DNA of 64,000 bases from Brachionus manjavacas (taxonomy: Eukaryota > Rotifera > Eurotatoria > Ploima > Brachionidae): assembly GCA_019054805.1 (NCBI GenBank), contig JAHQIY010000033.1, positions 310,001 through 374,000 of the forward strand, given 5' to 3'. Position 1 is the stretch's first letter; each line of letters starts with the position of its first letter. A program made the translations under genes and the position numbers. The notes beneath the pieces are model-generated. The model was given only the letters and a program-made list of their open reading frames with translations. It did not search any database and had not been told where the DNA came from. This document shows positions 23,520 through 34,278 of the stretch, in pieces.

Positions 23520-24030
23520 TTTTTAATTCATTTTTTGTCAGGGTTTAGGGTTCAGATAGTTGAAACTAATTGAATACACAATATCATGGTCAAGGTATAC
23601 CTGACAATACCTCTAAAATAAATTCCTAAAAGCTGTGTCCATTACCATCTTGAAAGTTGGTGGTGTGTTGCACAGATCAAAATGCATTATTATAAATTGA
23701 TACAGTGGTTTGCAATGTTGGCTGTTTTCTCTTGTACCTGATTAAATCGCCCTTTGTAGCATGCTGTGTTAAAGACATAAGAATCTCTTAAAGCATCATC
23801 AGCGTCGTCGATTCGTGGCAGTGGATACGAGTTTTTGATAGTGAGTTCATTTAGCCTACGAAAGCCTGTACAGAATAGATATTCTTGATTTTTACGTTAT
23901 TGCTTCCTTTTCTTTAACCAGTTCTTTTGAAATTTCCTAGAGACTATGGCTCTCCTCAAAGATTTTATTAATCATAATCTCATAAAATTGACGTTCCACT
24001 TCACCTTGAGAAGCTTGATTAAGTCTTTCC
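23520..24030 (-). pseudogene. Ty3/gypsy-type LTR-retrotransposon reverse transcriptase remnant
   Basis: The minus-strand frame contains FRRLNELTIKNSYPLPRIDD, the highly conserved start of Ty3/gypsy RT motif 2. After frame changes it continues with an FDLCNTPPTFKMVMD block and a VYLDHDIVY block, the decayed form of the YLDD catalytic region. At least two stops or frameshifts separate the blocks and no LTRs were found. It is a heavily decayed internal piece with no activity. Confidence 0.75.
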
Positions 24031-24438
24031 TTTGTTTTATCTGTAATGCATTACCAGTGTTTAACTCTTATCCGTCCAATATAGAAAAAATAACGTTATG
24101 TAAAAAAATTCCAAATTGAACATAATCAAACTCGTCATCGCTTACTTGATCCTCAGCATCTACCTATTCAGATGAATAGTTAGATGTATTCATATTATAA
24201 AAACTCATTTTTTTAATACTTCTAATATATTATTTATTCATTTATTTGTTTTCTGTACCGAGCTAGGACTCCTTCAGAATAAGTTAAAAATAAAATAAAA
24301 AAATAAAATAAAATTAAAGTTAATAAAATTAGATAAAAAAAAAAAAAGAATCAAAATAGAGCAAATAATCTAAAAAAATGAAAGTTGAAAAGACATAAAT
24401 TGGAAAAGATTGTTACATGTGGCACATGTTTAAATAGT

Positions 24439-26949
24439 TCAAGTTTCAGGAAAAAAAGAAGAAATAGTAAGGTAGCAATTACACAATGGAGTGGGGTATT
24501 CAATATATCTTGATTCGAAACCTTCTTTGTATTCCTCCACAAGTCTGACAACCAATGGAATAGAATGACTCAGTCCTGTCCCAACATATTTCTCACTCAA
24601 CTCAAAAAGACGATTCGAGACTGTTAGTAATTTAAGTTTATTAAAAGCTTCATGATGCACCATGTTAAAGGGAGTATCATATTTTAACTTAAGGATAGAT
24701 CTGACTGCTGTATTCTGAATTGCTTGTAGTTAATTGATTTTATTTTCTAAAGATGAATTCAAGCAAGGAAAAGAATAGTCTAAAATAGATCCGACTAAAG
24801 ATTTATAAAAATTTCCTAGTGTGTTTTGATTGAGACCCCATTTTTTGTTTGACAATATCTTAATAATATTTAGCCTTTTGTTGCAGCGTTCTTTAATTTC
24901 GTCAACTAGTATATTAAAGTTTAACTTAGAATCAAATTTAATACCAAGAAACTCGATTTCATTTTGGCTCACTATTCTGTTTCCATAAATTTTTAAGTTT
25001 CGATTATCACTTTCTTTTTTGTACCTAGAAAAGACTACTGAACACAACTTTTCAATTGATATCTTCATTTTTCATTTAATAAGCCATTGTTCTAGTTCGT
25101 TGATGTATTTATTTATCTTATTTTCAAGGTTCCCCTTTTTGTTGTAAATGAAGAACGTAACTAGATCATCTGCGAAAAGCAGAGAGTATTCATTATTTGT
25201 TTTGTTTCTTTTTGGGATGTCATTAATATACATACTAAATAAAAGAGGACTAATTATTGAGCCTTGAGGAACACCTGCAGTTATTTTATATTCTTCGCTC
25301 AGATGATCATTCACTTTTACCTTAAATGTCCTAGAGTCTAAAAAGGATTTTATCCAGTTAGTCAAGTAATGAGGTGGATTTATTTTAATCAATTTAAAAA
25401 GTAAACCTTCATGCCAAACCCTATCAAAGGCTTTAGAAATATCAAAAAAAGGCCGCAAACTCTTTTTTTTCTATTAAATGATTCCACAATTTTTTGAATA
25501 AAGAAGAAAAGATTATCTGCTGTTCGCCGGTGTTTCCTAAATCCAGATTGCTCCTGGATAAGGAGTGAATTTTTTTCCAAATAATTGTATAATCTTGAAA
25601 ATACTATGCGTTCCAGGAGCTTTCCTAAACAACTTGTTGTACTAATTGGTCTATAATTTAAAGGATCTTGTAAAGAAGAGGCTTTTTTTTTAATCAAAGT
25701 AATGTTTGATGTTTTCCATGCTTTAGGGACTCTACCTTCTCGAAGAGATAAATTAAAAAGTTTTATTATTTCTATTAATGAATTTCTGGGTAAGTTTTTT
25801 AAACATTAGATTATGAATTTGGTCAGGACCTGATGCCGCCGGTATCAAATTTGATCCTTTTCTTGATCTAAATTTATTTATTTTTTTCCAGAATGGTCTA
25901 CTTGTCAGTGGGTTTTTTCCCATCTTCTCAATAAAATCAAACCAATTTTGATTCCAGAATTTTTTTAAAGAGGCCTTTAACTCAGATGTAAGTTGATTAA
26001 ATTTTTGCTTGAGCTTTTGACAGCGAGTTTTCTGGTAATTTCTTCTTACTTTCCTACGTTCTTTTATCAAATTAACAATGTTTGGCGGAAGACTCGTTTT
26101 GTAGATTTTCTGAGAAAGATATGGAATGCTTTTATGTGAAGTAGAAATAATTTTTTTTGTAATTTTATCATTTAGTTGATCTATTGTGAGGGAACTTTCA
26201 GTGATATTCACTATTTGAGAATTTTAAATCTCGCTGAATAATTGCCAGTTTGCTTTCTTATAGTTAAACTTTTTAGCTGCTGATTTATTTTCTAATTGAT
26301 AGCCCATAGAAATCGATGCTTCGATTGGGAAATGGTCACTAGTCATGTCTTGACTATTTAGGACACAAAAGTCGGTAATTTTGTCAATTAATGAAGATGA
26401 AACTAAAAATAGATCAAGAATTTCAAAGTAATTCCTATTAAAAATATTGAAAGTAGGACGCTTATCATTGATTACTGAAAAGTCTAACTCATTTATTATT
26501 CTTTCCAACATTATGCCGTTTTCATTTTCCCCTACGCAGCCTATTTGCTTTTTTCTGGCGTTAAGATCACCACCTAAAATGTAGTTTATACATTTTTTAT
26601 TAACTGTTTTAAAAAACTCAAAGTTCAGAAGCACATTGGGTGGATTATAAAGACTAAATATAAACAATTCATTATTCTTTCCTAAGTTCATTTTTATACA
26701 AAGGAGTTCGGAATTGAATTCCTCATAAGAGAAATCTTGTATAAATTCAATTCCTTCTTTAATTAAAATAGCTACTTCTCCTCCATACTTAATGCGTGGT
26801 TTTGTTATGAATTGATAATTGTGAAAATCAAGATAAATATTTGTCTCACTAAAATCTATCTTTAGTTCATTGAGCAAAACAATGTCGTGACATTTTTGAG
26901 CTAAAAAATTGGCTAAGAGATGAAACCTACTAAGTAAATGAAGCATTTC
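24439..26949 (-). pseudogene. LINE copy A ORF2 (endonuclease plus reverse transcriptase), disrupted
   Basis: The endonuclease half (26224-26946) retains KCHDIVLLNELKID, GGDLNARKKQIG and SQDMTSDHFPIE, matching APE-type endonuclease motifs. The RT half (25072-25697) retains FDISKAFDRVWHEGLL, AGVPQGSIISPLLF and the LLFADDL catalytic box. The C-terminal domain ends at 24439. Frames are interrupted near 26945, around 26220, at the deletion near 25855, at the T-run near 25450, at 25072 and at 24730. The Asp pair FADD is intact but the reading frame is not. Confidence 0.9.
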
Positions 26950-27091
26950 CAGTGTGTAATTACTAACCTTGTTTTATTAAGAGGTTTTGTTCCTGAAGTT
27001 GATTCATTTATCTTCTTGTTCATTCTAAATTTTCTTCAAAGCTGTTTTGACTGGCATTTTGCTGACCAATTTCGTTAAATGATTGATCTAC

Positions 27092-27859
27092 TTAAATTGA
27101 ACATTCAGTTGCTGAACTATTTGATTCAGACTCCAAGGTATCGTCGTTTTCATTTTCTAAGACAACTAATGATTCATTTTCGGTGAGCTCTTTTTCATTT
27201 GAATCAGATTCGGGAAATCTCTTGGTTTGATTTTTGGTTTGGAAAAAATTTTCAGTCTCATTCTGATTATTTGAGCGTACTTTGACAGGTGACTGGCATA
27301 GTGGTAGTAAATCTTTTAAACGACTTACCAAAGCTTCTTCTAAAACTGGAGTTTTAAGGTCATTTGGGCTAATTTGGGATATTACGTCATTGAAATTTGT
27401 TGGCTGATATCCAGGTGTTTTTGGCATTACATTTTCATCATTTTCTTTTTGGTCAGCTTCAATTATTGATTGCCTTTCTTCTTGGTCGATGTAAAGATCA
27501 TTGTAGTCAATCTTTTTCCTTTCAAGCGATTTAAGCTTTTCGGCAATGGAGCATTTTTTTGTCAAGTGTCCTTTCTGATGACAATTTTCGCATAATGTTT
27601 CTTTGACAGGGTATTTAGCTAAGTTGTGTCCTTCATCATCACAAAAATAGCATTTCTGCTTTTGTCCAACAATTAACACAAGACACTTTAAATCATACAT
27701 TATTGTGGGACCTGACAAGCTTCCAATAATATTCTCAGCTTCTTTTGGGAATGATATTCTCACTCTTCTGACACCATTTTCCCTCTCGGGTCTATCTTTA
27801 TATTTTTCTTCAGTAATGTGTTCAATATTAAGTCCATCAATTCGAACAGCATTAAAGAA
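27092..27859 (-). pseudogene. LINE copy A ORF1 (gag-like) 3' portion
   Basis: Carries two zinc-knuckle motifs like those of copy B, but decayed. CYFCDDEGHNLAKYP has lost the last Cys of the first knuckle; CENCHQKGHLTKKC is intact. It is truncated at the 5' side by the copy boundary and stops at 27092, about 57 codons short of the copy B end. Role in the family: RNA-binding nucleocapsid-like protein. Confidence 0.85.
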
Positions 27860-28104
27860 TATATTTATTTATTTATTTATTTGTTTTCTGTACCGAGCTA
27901 GAGCTCCTTCAGAATAAGTTAAAAATTAAAAAAATAAAATAAAAATGAAATAAAATAAAAATAAAATTAAAGTTAATCAAATAAGATAAAAAAAAAAAAA
28001 AAAAAAAAAAAAAGAATTAAAAAAAAGTAAATAAGCTAAATAAATGAAAATTAAGAATATATAAATTGGAAAAGATTGTTACATGTGGCTCATGTTTAAA
28101 TAGT

Positions 28105-30916
28105 TCAAGTTTCAGGAAAAAAAGAAGAAATAGTAAGGTAGCAATTACACAATGGAGTTGGGTAGTCAATATATCTTGATTCGAAACCTTCTTTGTATTC
28201 CTTCACCAGTCTTACAACCAATGGAATAGAATGACTCAGTCCTGCCCCAACATATCTCTCACTCAATTCAAAAAGCCGATTCGAGACTGTTAGTAATTTT
28301 AGTTTATTAAAAGCCTCATGATGTACGATGTTGGAGGGAGTATCATATTTTAACTTAAGAATAGATCTGACTGCTGTATTCTGAATTGCTTGTAGTTAAT
28401 TGATTTTATTTTCTGAAAATGAATTCAAGCAAGGAAAAGAATAGTCTAAAATTGATCCGACTAAAGATTTATATAGATTTCCTAGTGTGCTCTGATTAAG
28501 ACCCCATTTTTTGTTTGACAATATCTTAATAATATTTAGCCTTTTATTGCAGCGCTCTTTAATTTCATCTACCAGTATATTAAAGTTTAATTTAGAATCA
28601 AATTTAATACCAAGAAACTTGATTTCTTTTTGTCTCTCTATTCTGTTTCCATAAATTTTTAAGTTAAGATTATCACTCTCTTTTTGTACCTAGAAAAGAC
28701 TAATGAACACGACTTTTCAACCGATATCTTCATTTTCCACTTAATAAGCCATTGTTCTAATTCGTTGAGGTATTTATTGATCTTATTTTCTAGGTTCCCT
28801 TTTTTGTTATAAATGAAGAATGTAACTAGATCATCTGCAAAAAGCAGAGAGTATTCATTATTTGTTTTGTTTCTTTTAGGGATGTCATTAATGTATATAC
28901 TAAATAAAAGAGGACTAATTACTGAGCCTTGAGGAACACCTGCAGTTATTTGATATTCTTCGCTCAAATGGTCATTCACTTTTACCTTAAATGTCCTAGA
29001 GTCTAAAAAGGATTTTATCCAGTTAGTCAAGTAATGAGGTGGATTTATTTTAATCAATTTAAAAAGTAAACCTTCATGCCAAACCCTATCAAAGGCTTTA
29101 GAAATATCAAAAAAAGGCCGCAAACTCTTTTTTTTCTATTAAATGATTCCACAATTTTTTGAATAAAGAAGAAAAGATTATCTGCTGTTCGCCGGTGTTT
29201 CCTAAATCCAGATTGCTCCTGGATAAGGAGTGAATTTTGCTCTAAAAAATTGTATAATCTTGAATATACTATGCGTTTCAGTAGCTTTCCTAAAAAACTC
29301 GTTATACTAATTGGTCTATAATTTAAAGGATCGTGTAAACTAGAGGCCTTTTTTTGAATCATAGTAATGTAAGATGTTTTCCACGCTTTCGGGACTCTAC
29401 CTTCTCGAAGAGTTAAATTAAAAGTTCTATGATTTCTATTAATGAATTTCTAGGTAAGTTTTTTAACATTAAATTATGAATTTGGTCAGGTCCTGATGCC
29501 GCTTCATTTTTTAATCTCTTTAAAGCCATAATTAATTCATTTAAACATATTGGATCATTAAAATTAGACTGGTTATAATTCCTAAAGAAAACAGAGTTAG
29601 AATTTAGAATTTCGATATCTTTCTCAGTATCAATTAAATCAGAATTAGGACTAAATATTGACGATAAGAGTTCTCCAAAGCATTTTCCCTTTTCTTCATT
29701 AGTTTTGAATTCCCTTTCATTTAAAATCAATTTAGGAATTAAATTTGATCCTTTTTTTGTTCTAAATTTATTTATTTTTTTCCAAAAAGGTCTACTTGTC
29801 AGTGGGTTTTTTCCCATCTTCTCAATAAAATCAAACCAATTTTGATTCCAGAATTTTTTTAAAGAGGCCTTTAACTCAGATGTAAGTTGATTAAATTTTT
29901 GCTTGAGCTTTTGACAGCGAGTTTTCTGGTAATTTCTTCTTACTTTCCTACGTTCTTTTATCAAATTAACAATGTTTGGCGGAAGACTCGTTTTGTAGAT
30001 TTTCTGAGAAAGATATGGAATGCTTTTATGTGAAGCAGAAATAATTTTTTCTGTTATTTTATCATTTAGTTGATCTATTGTGAGGGAACTTTCTGTGACA
30101 TTCACTATTTGAGAATTTAAAATCTCGCTGAATAATTGCCGGTTTGCTTTCTTATAGTTAAGCCTTTTAGCTGCTGATTTATTTTCTAATTGATAGCCCA
30201 TAGAAATCGATGCTTCGATTGGGAAATGGTCACTAGTCATGTCTTGACTATTTAAGACACTAAAGTCGGTAATTTTGTCAATCAATGAAGATGAAACTAA
30301 AAAAGGTCAAGAATTTCAAAGTAATTCTTATTAAAAATATTGAAAGTAGGATGCTTATCATTGATTACTGAAAAGTCTAGCTCGTTGATTATTCTTTCTA
30401 ATATTATCCCGTTTTCATTTTCCCCTACGCAGCCTATTTGCTTTGTTCTAGCGTTTAGATCACCACCTAAAATGTAGTTTCTACATGTTTTATTTACTGT
30501 TTTAAAAAACTCAAAGTTCAGAAGCACATTAGGTGGATTATAAAGACTAAATACAAACAGTTCATTATTCTTTCCTAAGTTCATTTTTATACAAAGGAGT
30601 TCGGAATTGAATTCCTCATAAGAGAAATCTTGTATAAATTCAATTCCTTCTTTAATTAAAATAGCTACTTCTCCTCCATACTTAATGCGTGGTTTTGTTA
30701 TGAATTGATAATTGTGAAAATCAAGATAAATATTTGTCTCACTAAAATCTATCTTTAGTTCATTGAGCAAAACAATGTCGTGACATTTTTGAGCTAAAAA
30801 ATTGGCTAAGAGATGAAACCTACTAAGTAAATGAAGCATTTCCAGTGTGTAATTACTAACCTTGTTTTATTAAGAGGTTTTGTTCTTAAAGTTGATTTAT
30901 TTAGCTTCTTGTTCAT
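28105..30916 (-). pseudogene. LINE copy B ORF2 (endonuclease plus reverse transcriptase), disrupted
   Basis: The ORF2 ATG overlaps the ORF1 stop. An N-terminal stretch (MNKKLNKSTLRTKPLNKTR) runs into a frame change near 30835. The endonuclease follows (30297-30839, LGGDLNARTKQIG), with a second shift near 30295, then TSDHFPIE and a linker with intact SGPDQIHNLM. The RT palm begins after a T7 run at about 29115 (FDISKAFDRVWHEGLL), with AGVPQGSVISPLLF and LLFADDL. Further breaks lie near 28660 and at an in-frame TAA near 28395. The ORF ends at SFFPET. Several of these lesions are also present in copy A. Confidence 0.9.
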
Positions 30917-32109
30917 TCTAAATTTTCTTGACTGGCAGTTTGCTGACCAATTTCGTTAGATGATTGATCTACTTGAATTGAACATTCAGTTGTTGAACTG
31001 TTTGATTCAGACTCGAAGGTACTGTCGTTTTGATTTTCTAATACAACTAATGGTTTCTTTGATTCATTTTCGGTGAGCTCTTTTTCATTTGGATCAAATT
31101 CGGGAAATCTCTTGATTTGATTTTTTGTTTGGAAAAAAGCTTCATTCTCATTCTGATCATTTGAGAGGACATTGACAGGTCTCTGACTTATTGGTAGAAG
31201 ATCGTTTAAATGGCTTACCAAACTGTCTTCCAACACTGAAGTTTTGAGGTCTTGAGGACTAATTTCTGACATTACGTCATTGAGATTTGATGGCTGATAT
31301 CCAGGCGTTTTTGGCATCAGATTTTCATCATTGTCTTTTAGGTCAGCTTCAATTATTGATTGGGTTTCTTCTTGGTCAATGTAAAGATCATTGTAGTCAA
31401 TCTTTTTCCTCTCAAGCGACTTTAGCTTTTCAGCAATGGAGCATTTTTGTGTTAAGTGTCCTTTCTGATGACACTTTTCGCATAGTTTTTCTTTGACAGG
31501 GCATTTCGCTATGTTGTGCCCTTCTTCATCACAAAAATAGCATTTCTGCTTTTGTCCAACAATTGACACAAGACACTTTAAACCATACATTATTGTAGGG
31601 CCTGACAAGCTTCCAATAATGTTCTCAACTTCTTTTGGAAATGATATTCTTACTCTTCTGACACCATTTTTCCTCTCGGGTCTATCTTTATATTTTTCTT
31701 CGGTAATGTGTTCAATATTGAGTCCATCAATTCGAACAGCATTAAAGAAGGTTTCAAGTCTATGATTCTCGAAATCAGAGGGCAAGAAGTGAAATCGAAA
31801 AGTACAATACCTTCTGAGATCCGGGACTTTATTTGCATCTTCAAGTCTGAAATTGGTTCCATTAATATTGATTTCACGATCGAAGATTTGGGTAACATTA
31901 AAAGCAGCATTAAACTCGATTATCCATACTTTGTTTGAAGAAAAATTGTAGACAGATGTGATCGCATCATTTTCCACCTGGTTTAGTACGATATCCAGTG
32001 AACCAAATAAGACCTTATGGCTAATCGGTTTGTCTAACCTCTTCAGATTTAGCTTGACCGAATTTTTAAATATCCACCGTCGGTTTTGGTTTGTTTTGTT
32101 GAGCGACAT
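30913..32109 (-). CDS. LINE copy B ORF1, gag-like zinc-knuckle protein (intact)
   Basis: An uninterrupted 398-codon frame from the ATG at 32109 (MSLNKTNQNRRW). The N-terminal half has an alternating charged/hydrophobic pattern compatible with an RRM-like RNA-binding fold. Residues about 185-220 contain CYFCDEEGHNIAKC and CEKCHQKGHLTQKC, two CCHC/CCHC-like knuckles. The C-terminal third is acidic and Ser/Gln-rich. In the family this protein packages element RNA. Its intact state contrasts with the broken ORF2. Confidence 0.88.
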   Translation of the reverse strand: MSLNKTNQNRRWIFKNSVKLNLKRLDKPISHKVLFGSLDIVLNQVENDAITSVYNFSSNKVWIIEFNAAFNVTQIFDREININGTNFRLEDANKVPDLRRYCTFRFHFLPSDFENHRLETFFNAVRIDGLNIEHITEEKYKDRPERKNGVRRVRISFPKEVENIIGSLSGPTIMYGLKCLVSIVGQKQKCYFCDEEGHNIAKCPVKEKLCEKCHQKGHLTQKCSIAEKLKSLERKKIDYNDLYIDQEETQSIIEADLKDNDENLMPKTPGYQPSNLNDVMSEISPQDLKTSVLEDSLVSHLNDLLPISQRPVNVLSNDQNENEAFFQTKNQIKRFPEFDPNEKELTENESKKPLVVLENQNDSTFESESNSSTTECSIQVDQSSNEIGQQTASQENLE

Positions 32110-32217
32110 TGCCAACACACAACTTTCAACGGTTTTTTAACACGTGATGACGCTATTAATTAAATTTGATTTTTCAAACTTGCTAAGCCAAACGACAATT
32201 TTGAATAATTTTTTTTA

Positions 32218-32278
32218 ATATAATTATATATAATATATATAATATATATAATTATATATAATATTTTAATATAATATA
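32218..32278. repeat. (AT)n-rich microsatellite
   Basis: ATATATAATATATATAAT-type array directly upstream of LINE copy B; possibly part of its target site. Confidence 0.8.
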
Positions 32279-32689
32279 ATTAAGAACTTAGTTTTTATAG
32301 ACCCAGCCATGAACCGTTAATTTTAATTGATTAATCAAGGTATAAGCTTATTCTAGCCATTTTAATTCAACTTAGCGAAGTTAAAAATAAGATCATTTAT
32401 CGGTATTTTCTCATTTTTTAAAAAGTTTCACTGAATAAAACAATTAAAGTAATATCAGTTTTCGGTATTTTTAATTTTTTTTAAACAATGGTGTTGAATA
32501 AAAAAATAAGATCAGTTTTCGGTGTTTTTATTTCTAAAGGGAAAGACAATCAATTAACAATCGAAATCAATTAAGTTGAATGAAAAGTTTTTTTATTTAT
32601 AGAAAAAATTCAATGTAATTTTGCTTGGGTCATTTTTGACCCAATTTTGGACGGATAAGAGTTAAACGATGCTCGGGAAAATTGATTCT

Positions 32690-33090
32690 ATCAGTCCAAA
32701 CTCTGACCACTGAAAAACAAGCTTGTATCTTTCTAACACATGAAAAAATCGATTTTTTTCAAGTAAGTCACGATTTAAACAAATCTTAGTTTTAATTGTA
32801 CTTTTGATTCAGAAATTTGAAATGATTAACCAATACCAAAAGAGAAGACAAAAAATTGAGAATATACAAAAGAGAGGAAAAAAGTCATGTCCATTGAGCA
32901 AAAAACCTCGTTTCCCCATTGAGCTATGGAACTTGCACGAGCGCGTTAAAAGTGACTTGCCACGTACTTATAATAACGTAGAATCGTGGCATTCACTAAT
33001 AAAATCAGATGCAAGGTATAACTTAACAGTCCCTAAAGTAGTTTCAGAATATATATACTTTTTTAGTATTTTTAAGTTTTATCTTTGAGA
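32690..33090 (+). pseudogene. MULE/FLYWCH-associated transposase C-terminal fragment
   Basis: The frame at 32804-33088 encodes FPIELWNLHERVKSDLPRT then NNVESWHSLIKSD. The block W-N-x-x-x-R-V-x(4)-P-R-T-N-N-x-x-E-x-W-H is typical of the end of Mutator-like transposases associated with FLYWCH proteins in invertebrates. No catalytic acids are present in this piece and the frame ends in low complexity. Truncated remnant. Confidence 0.6.
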
Positions 33091-33616
33091 TTTTGAGTCT
33101 AAAAGAACAACAACTTTTTAAAGGGTTTGCTATCTTTGGAACCCTGGGTGTAAAAAATTTTTTTTTTGACCCCTTCAAAAAAATTTTTTTTTGGGGTTTT
33201 CGAGGGCATAGATTACGAATTTTGAGTCAAAAATGTGAAATTCAGATAGCACTAAAGTTTTGAATTTCGTGAACCTTAAGTCAATGACATTAAAAGCTAA
33301 AAAAAAGAAGAAAAGATAAAACGAAAAGTTTTGGATTATAATAAAAACAATTTAGATTTATTTATTCGTGGCTTTGCTAATTTGCTAATTGATTAATTTT
33401 TGTCGCTGTTTTTTTCTCTAAAAAAAATTCCCTAATTTACTTTCTCTATTATATTTTTTTTCTCTAATAAATTAATTCTCTATAATATTGACACTTAACT
33501 TAATTATCTCTATTTTTTTTCTCTAAAATAAAAATTCTCTAAAATTTTTTTTCTCTATTATGAACGTTTACCCTTTAAATCTTAACCAATTTTTCTTTGT
33601 TCACTTTTACAATTTG
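33091..33616. other. intergenic, TTTCTCTAA-type low-complexity repeats
   Basis: Between 33400 and 33560 the motif TTTTTTCTCTAA with variants recurs six or more times. No exon. Confidence 0.5.
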
Positions 33617-33728
33617 TAGAGGTGGTGGTGTAGAGGGTAAAACAACAGCTTATTGCAACGGAGAGTCCGGGTTCGAGAGCTTTAGCTCGACAAAGATAAA
33701 ACAAATAAATAAATAAAATAAAATATTC
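33617..33728 (+). mobile_element. tRNA-derived SINE sharing the LINE 3' tail
   Basis: GGTGGTGTAGAGGGT at about 33623 resembles a polymerase III A box. GGGTTCGAGAGC at about 33669 matches a B box, with normal tRNA-like spacing. Directly after comes TTAGCTCGACAAAGATAAAA followed by CAAATAAATAAATAAAA. This matches the 3' end of the LINE family here (TAGCTCGGTACAGAAAACAA plus AATAAATAAA). It is a short head-tail SINE, about 110 bp, that probably borrows the LINE machinery through this tail. The head does not fold as a functional tRNA. Confidence 0.7.
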
Positions 33729-34278
33729 AAAACAATTTAAAAATTAATAAAAAATTTCTCTTTAATTTTCTCTTTTTAAAATAATTTGTCAAAATTAAGC
33801 AGATCTATTTCTATATCTAACGAAATAATAAGGTATTATAAATCTAATTAGTTTTTTATACTTTATCAAAATTTTGTTTAATATTATGCTTAGAAAAATG
33901 TGAGATTTTGATCAAATTCTGCAAAAAAAAATTAGGATAATTATTTTCTTAGTGTTTATTGAATATTTAGAATACAATTTCCTCACAAAATTTGAAAATC
34001 ACCTGTTTATATGCTGATCTAAAGTGAATATTTTTTAGCAAATTTAATAATTTTTAGGCAAATTAGTTTAGAAATTTAAGCAAGTATATGCACATAATTA
34101 TTATAAATGACTATTTTTCGTTCAAAAAGAATCATAAATTTTAAGACTTCTTACTTATCTTTAGCTTTCAAAGTAAAATTGATAATTTTCAAAAACCAAA
34201 CGAATTTTTCTTTTAATTTCTAATTATTTTTTTTGTTTTTTTATTTTTTTAATTTAAGATAGCTTTTTTCTCACAATA
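33729..34278. other. upstream region of ARPC4
   Basis: A/T-rich, presumed promoter and 5' leader of ARPC4; no clear element beyond T-rich tracts. Confidence 0.35.

Larger units (their letters stand above)
24229..27859 (-). mobile_element. Jockey/CR1-like LINE copy A, 5'-truncated
   Basis: The 3' end is at the low-coordinate side with a (TTTA)n-type tail following the conserved TAGCTCGGTACAGAAAACAA. The 5' end breaks off inside ORF1 at 27859, directly against the 3' tail of copy B. Compared with copy B it lacks about 230 bp (around 25855) between the endonuclease-RT linker and the SGPDQ block. The minus-strand order is ORF1 zinc knuckles, endonuclease, RT, C-terminal domain. It has its own stop just after the RT where copy B has Trp (EQWLIK). 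It is dead. Confidence 0.9.
27860..32145 (-). mobile_element. Jockey/CR1-like LINE copy B, near full length
   Basis: The element runs from a 5' end near 32145 to a (TTTA)n tail at 27860-27885, about 4.3 kb. ORF1 is intact; ORF2 is broken. It lies head-to-tail with copy A, its tail touching the truncated 5' end of A. A long A-run near 27990 lies inside the 3' untranslated region. The two ORFs overlap by ATGA at 30913-30916, an arrangement suited to termination-reinitiation. High identity to A suggests recent origin. Confidence 0.9.
24061..32665. mobile_element. piggyBac-like inverted ends enclosing the two LINE copies
   Basis: TTAACTCTTATCCGTCCAA occurs at 24061-24079 on + and, exactly inverted, at 32647-32665. 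Both begin with TTAA, the target duplication used by piggyBac elements. Inside the right end the sequence contains GGGTCATTTTTGACCC, a dyad often seen in piggyBac-like termini. Subtracting the LINE pair leaves about 0.7 kb, suggesting a non-autonomous piggyBac-like element later split by LINE insertion. No transposase domain is recognisable. The alternative is two separate solo ends in opposite orientation. Confidence 0.5.

Noticed and set aside
31287..31938. Plus-strand open frames over LINE ORF1
   Set aside because: Antisense shadows of the intact zinc-knuckle ORF1.
33620..33690. Functional tRNA gene
   Set aside because: Box A-like and box B-like motifs are present but no cloverleaf closes; the LINE-type tail shows it is a SINE.
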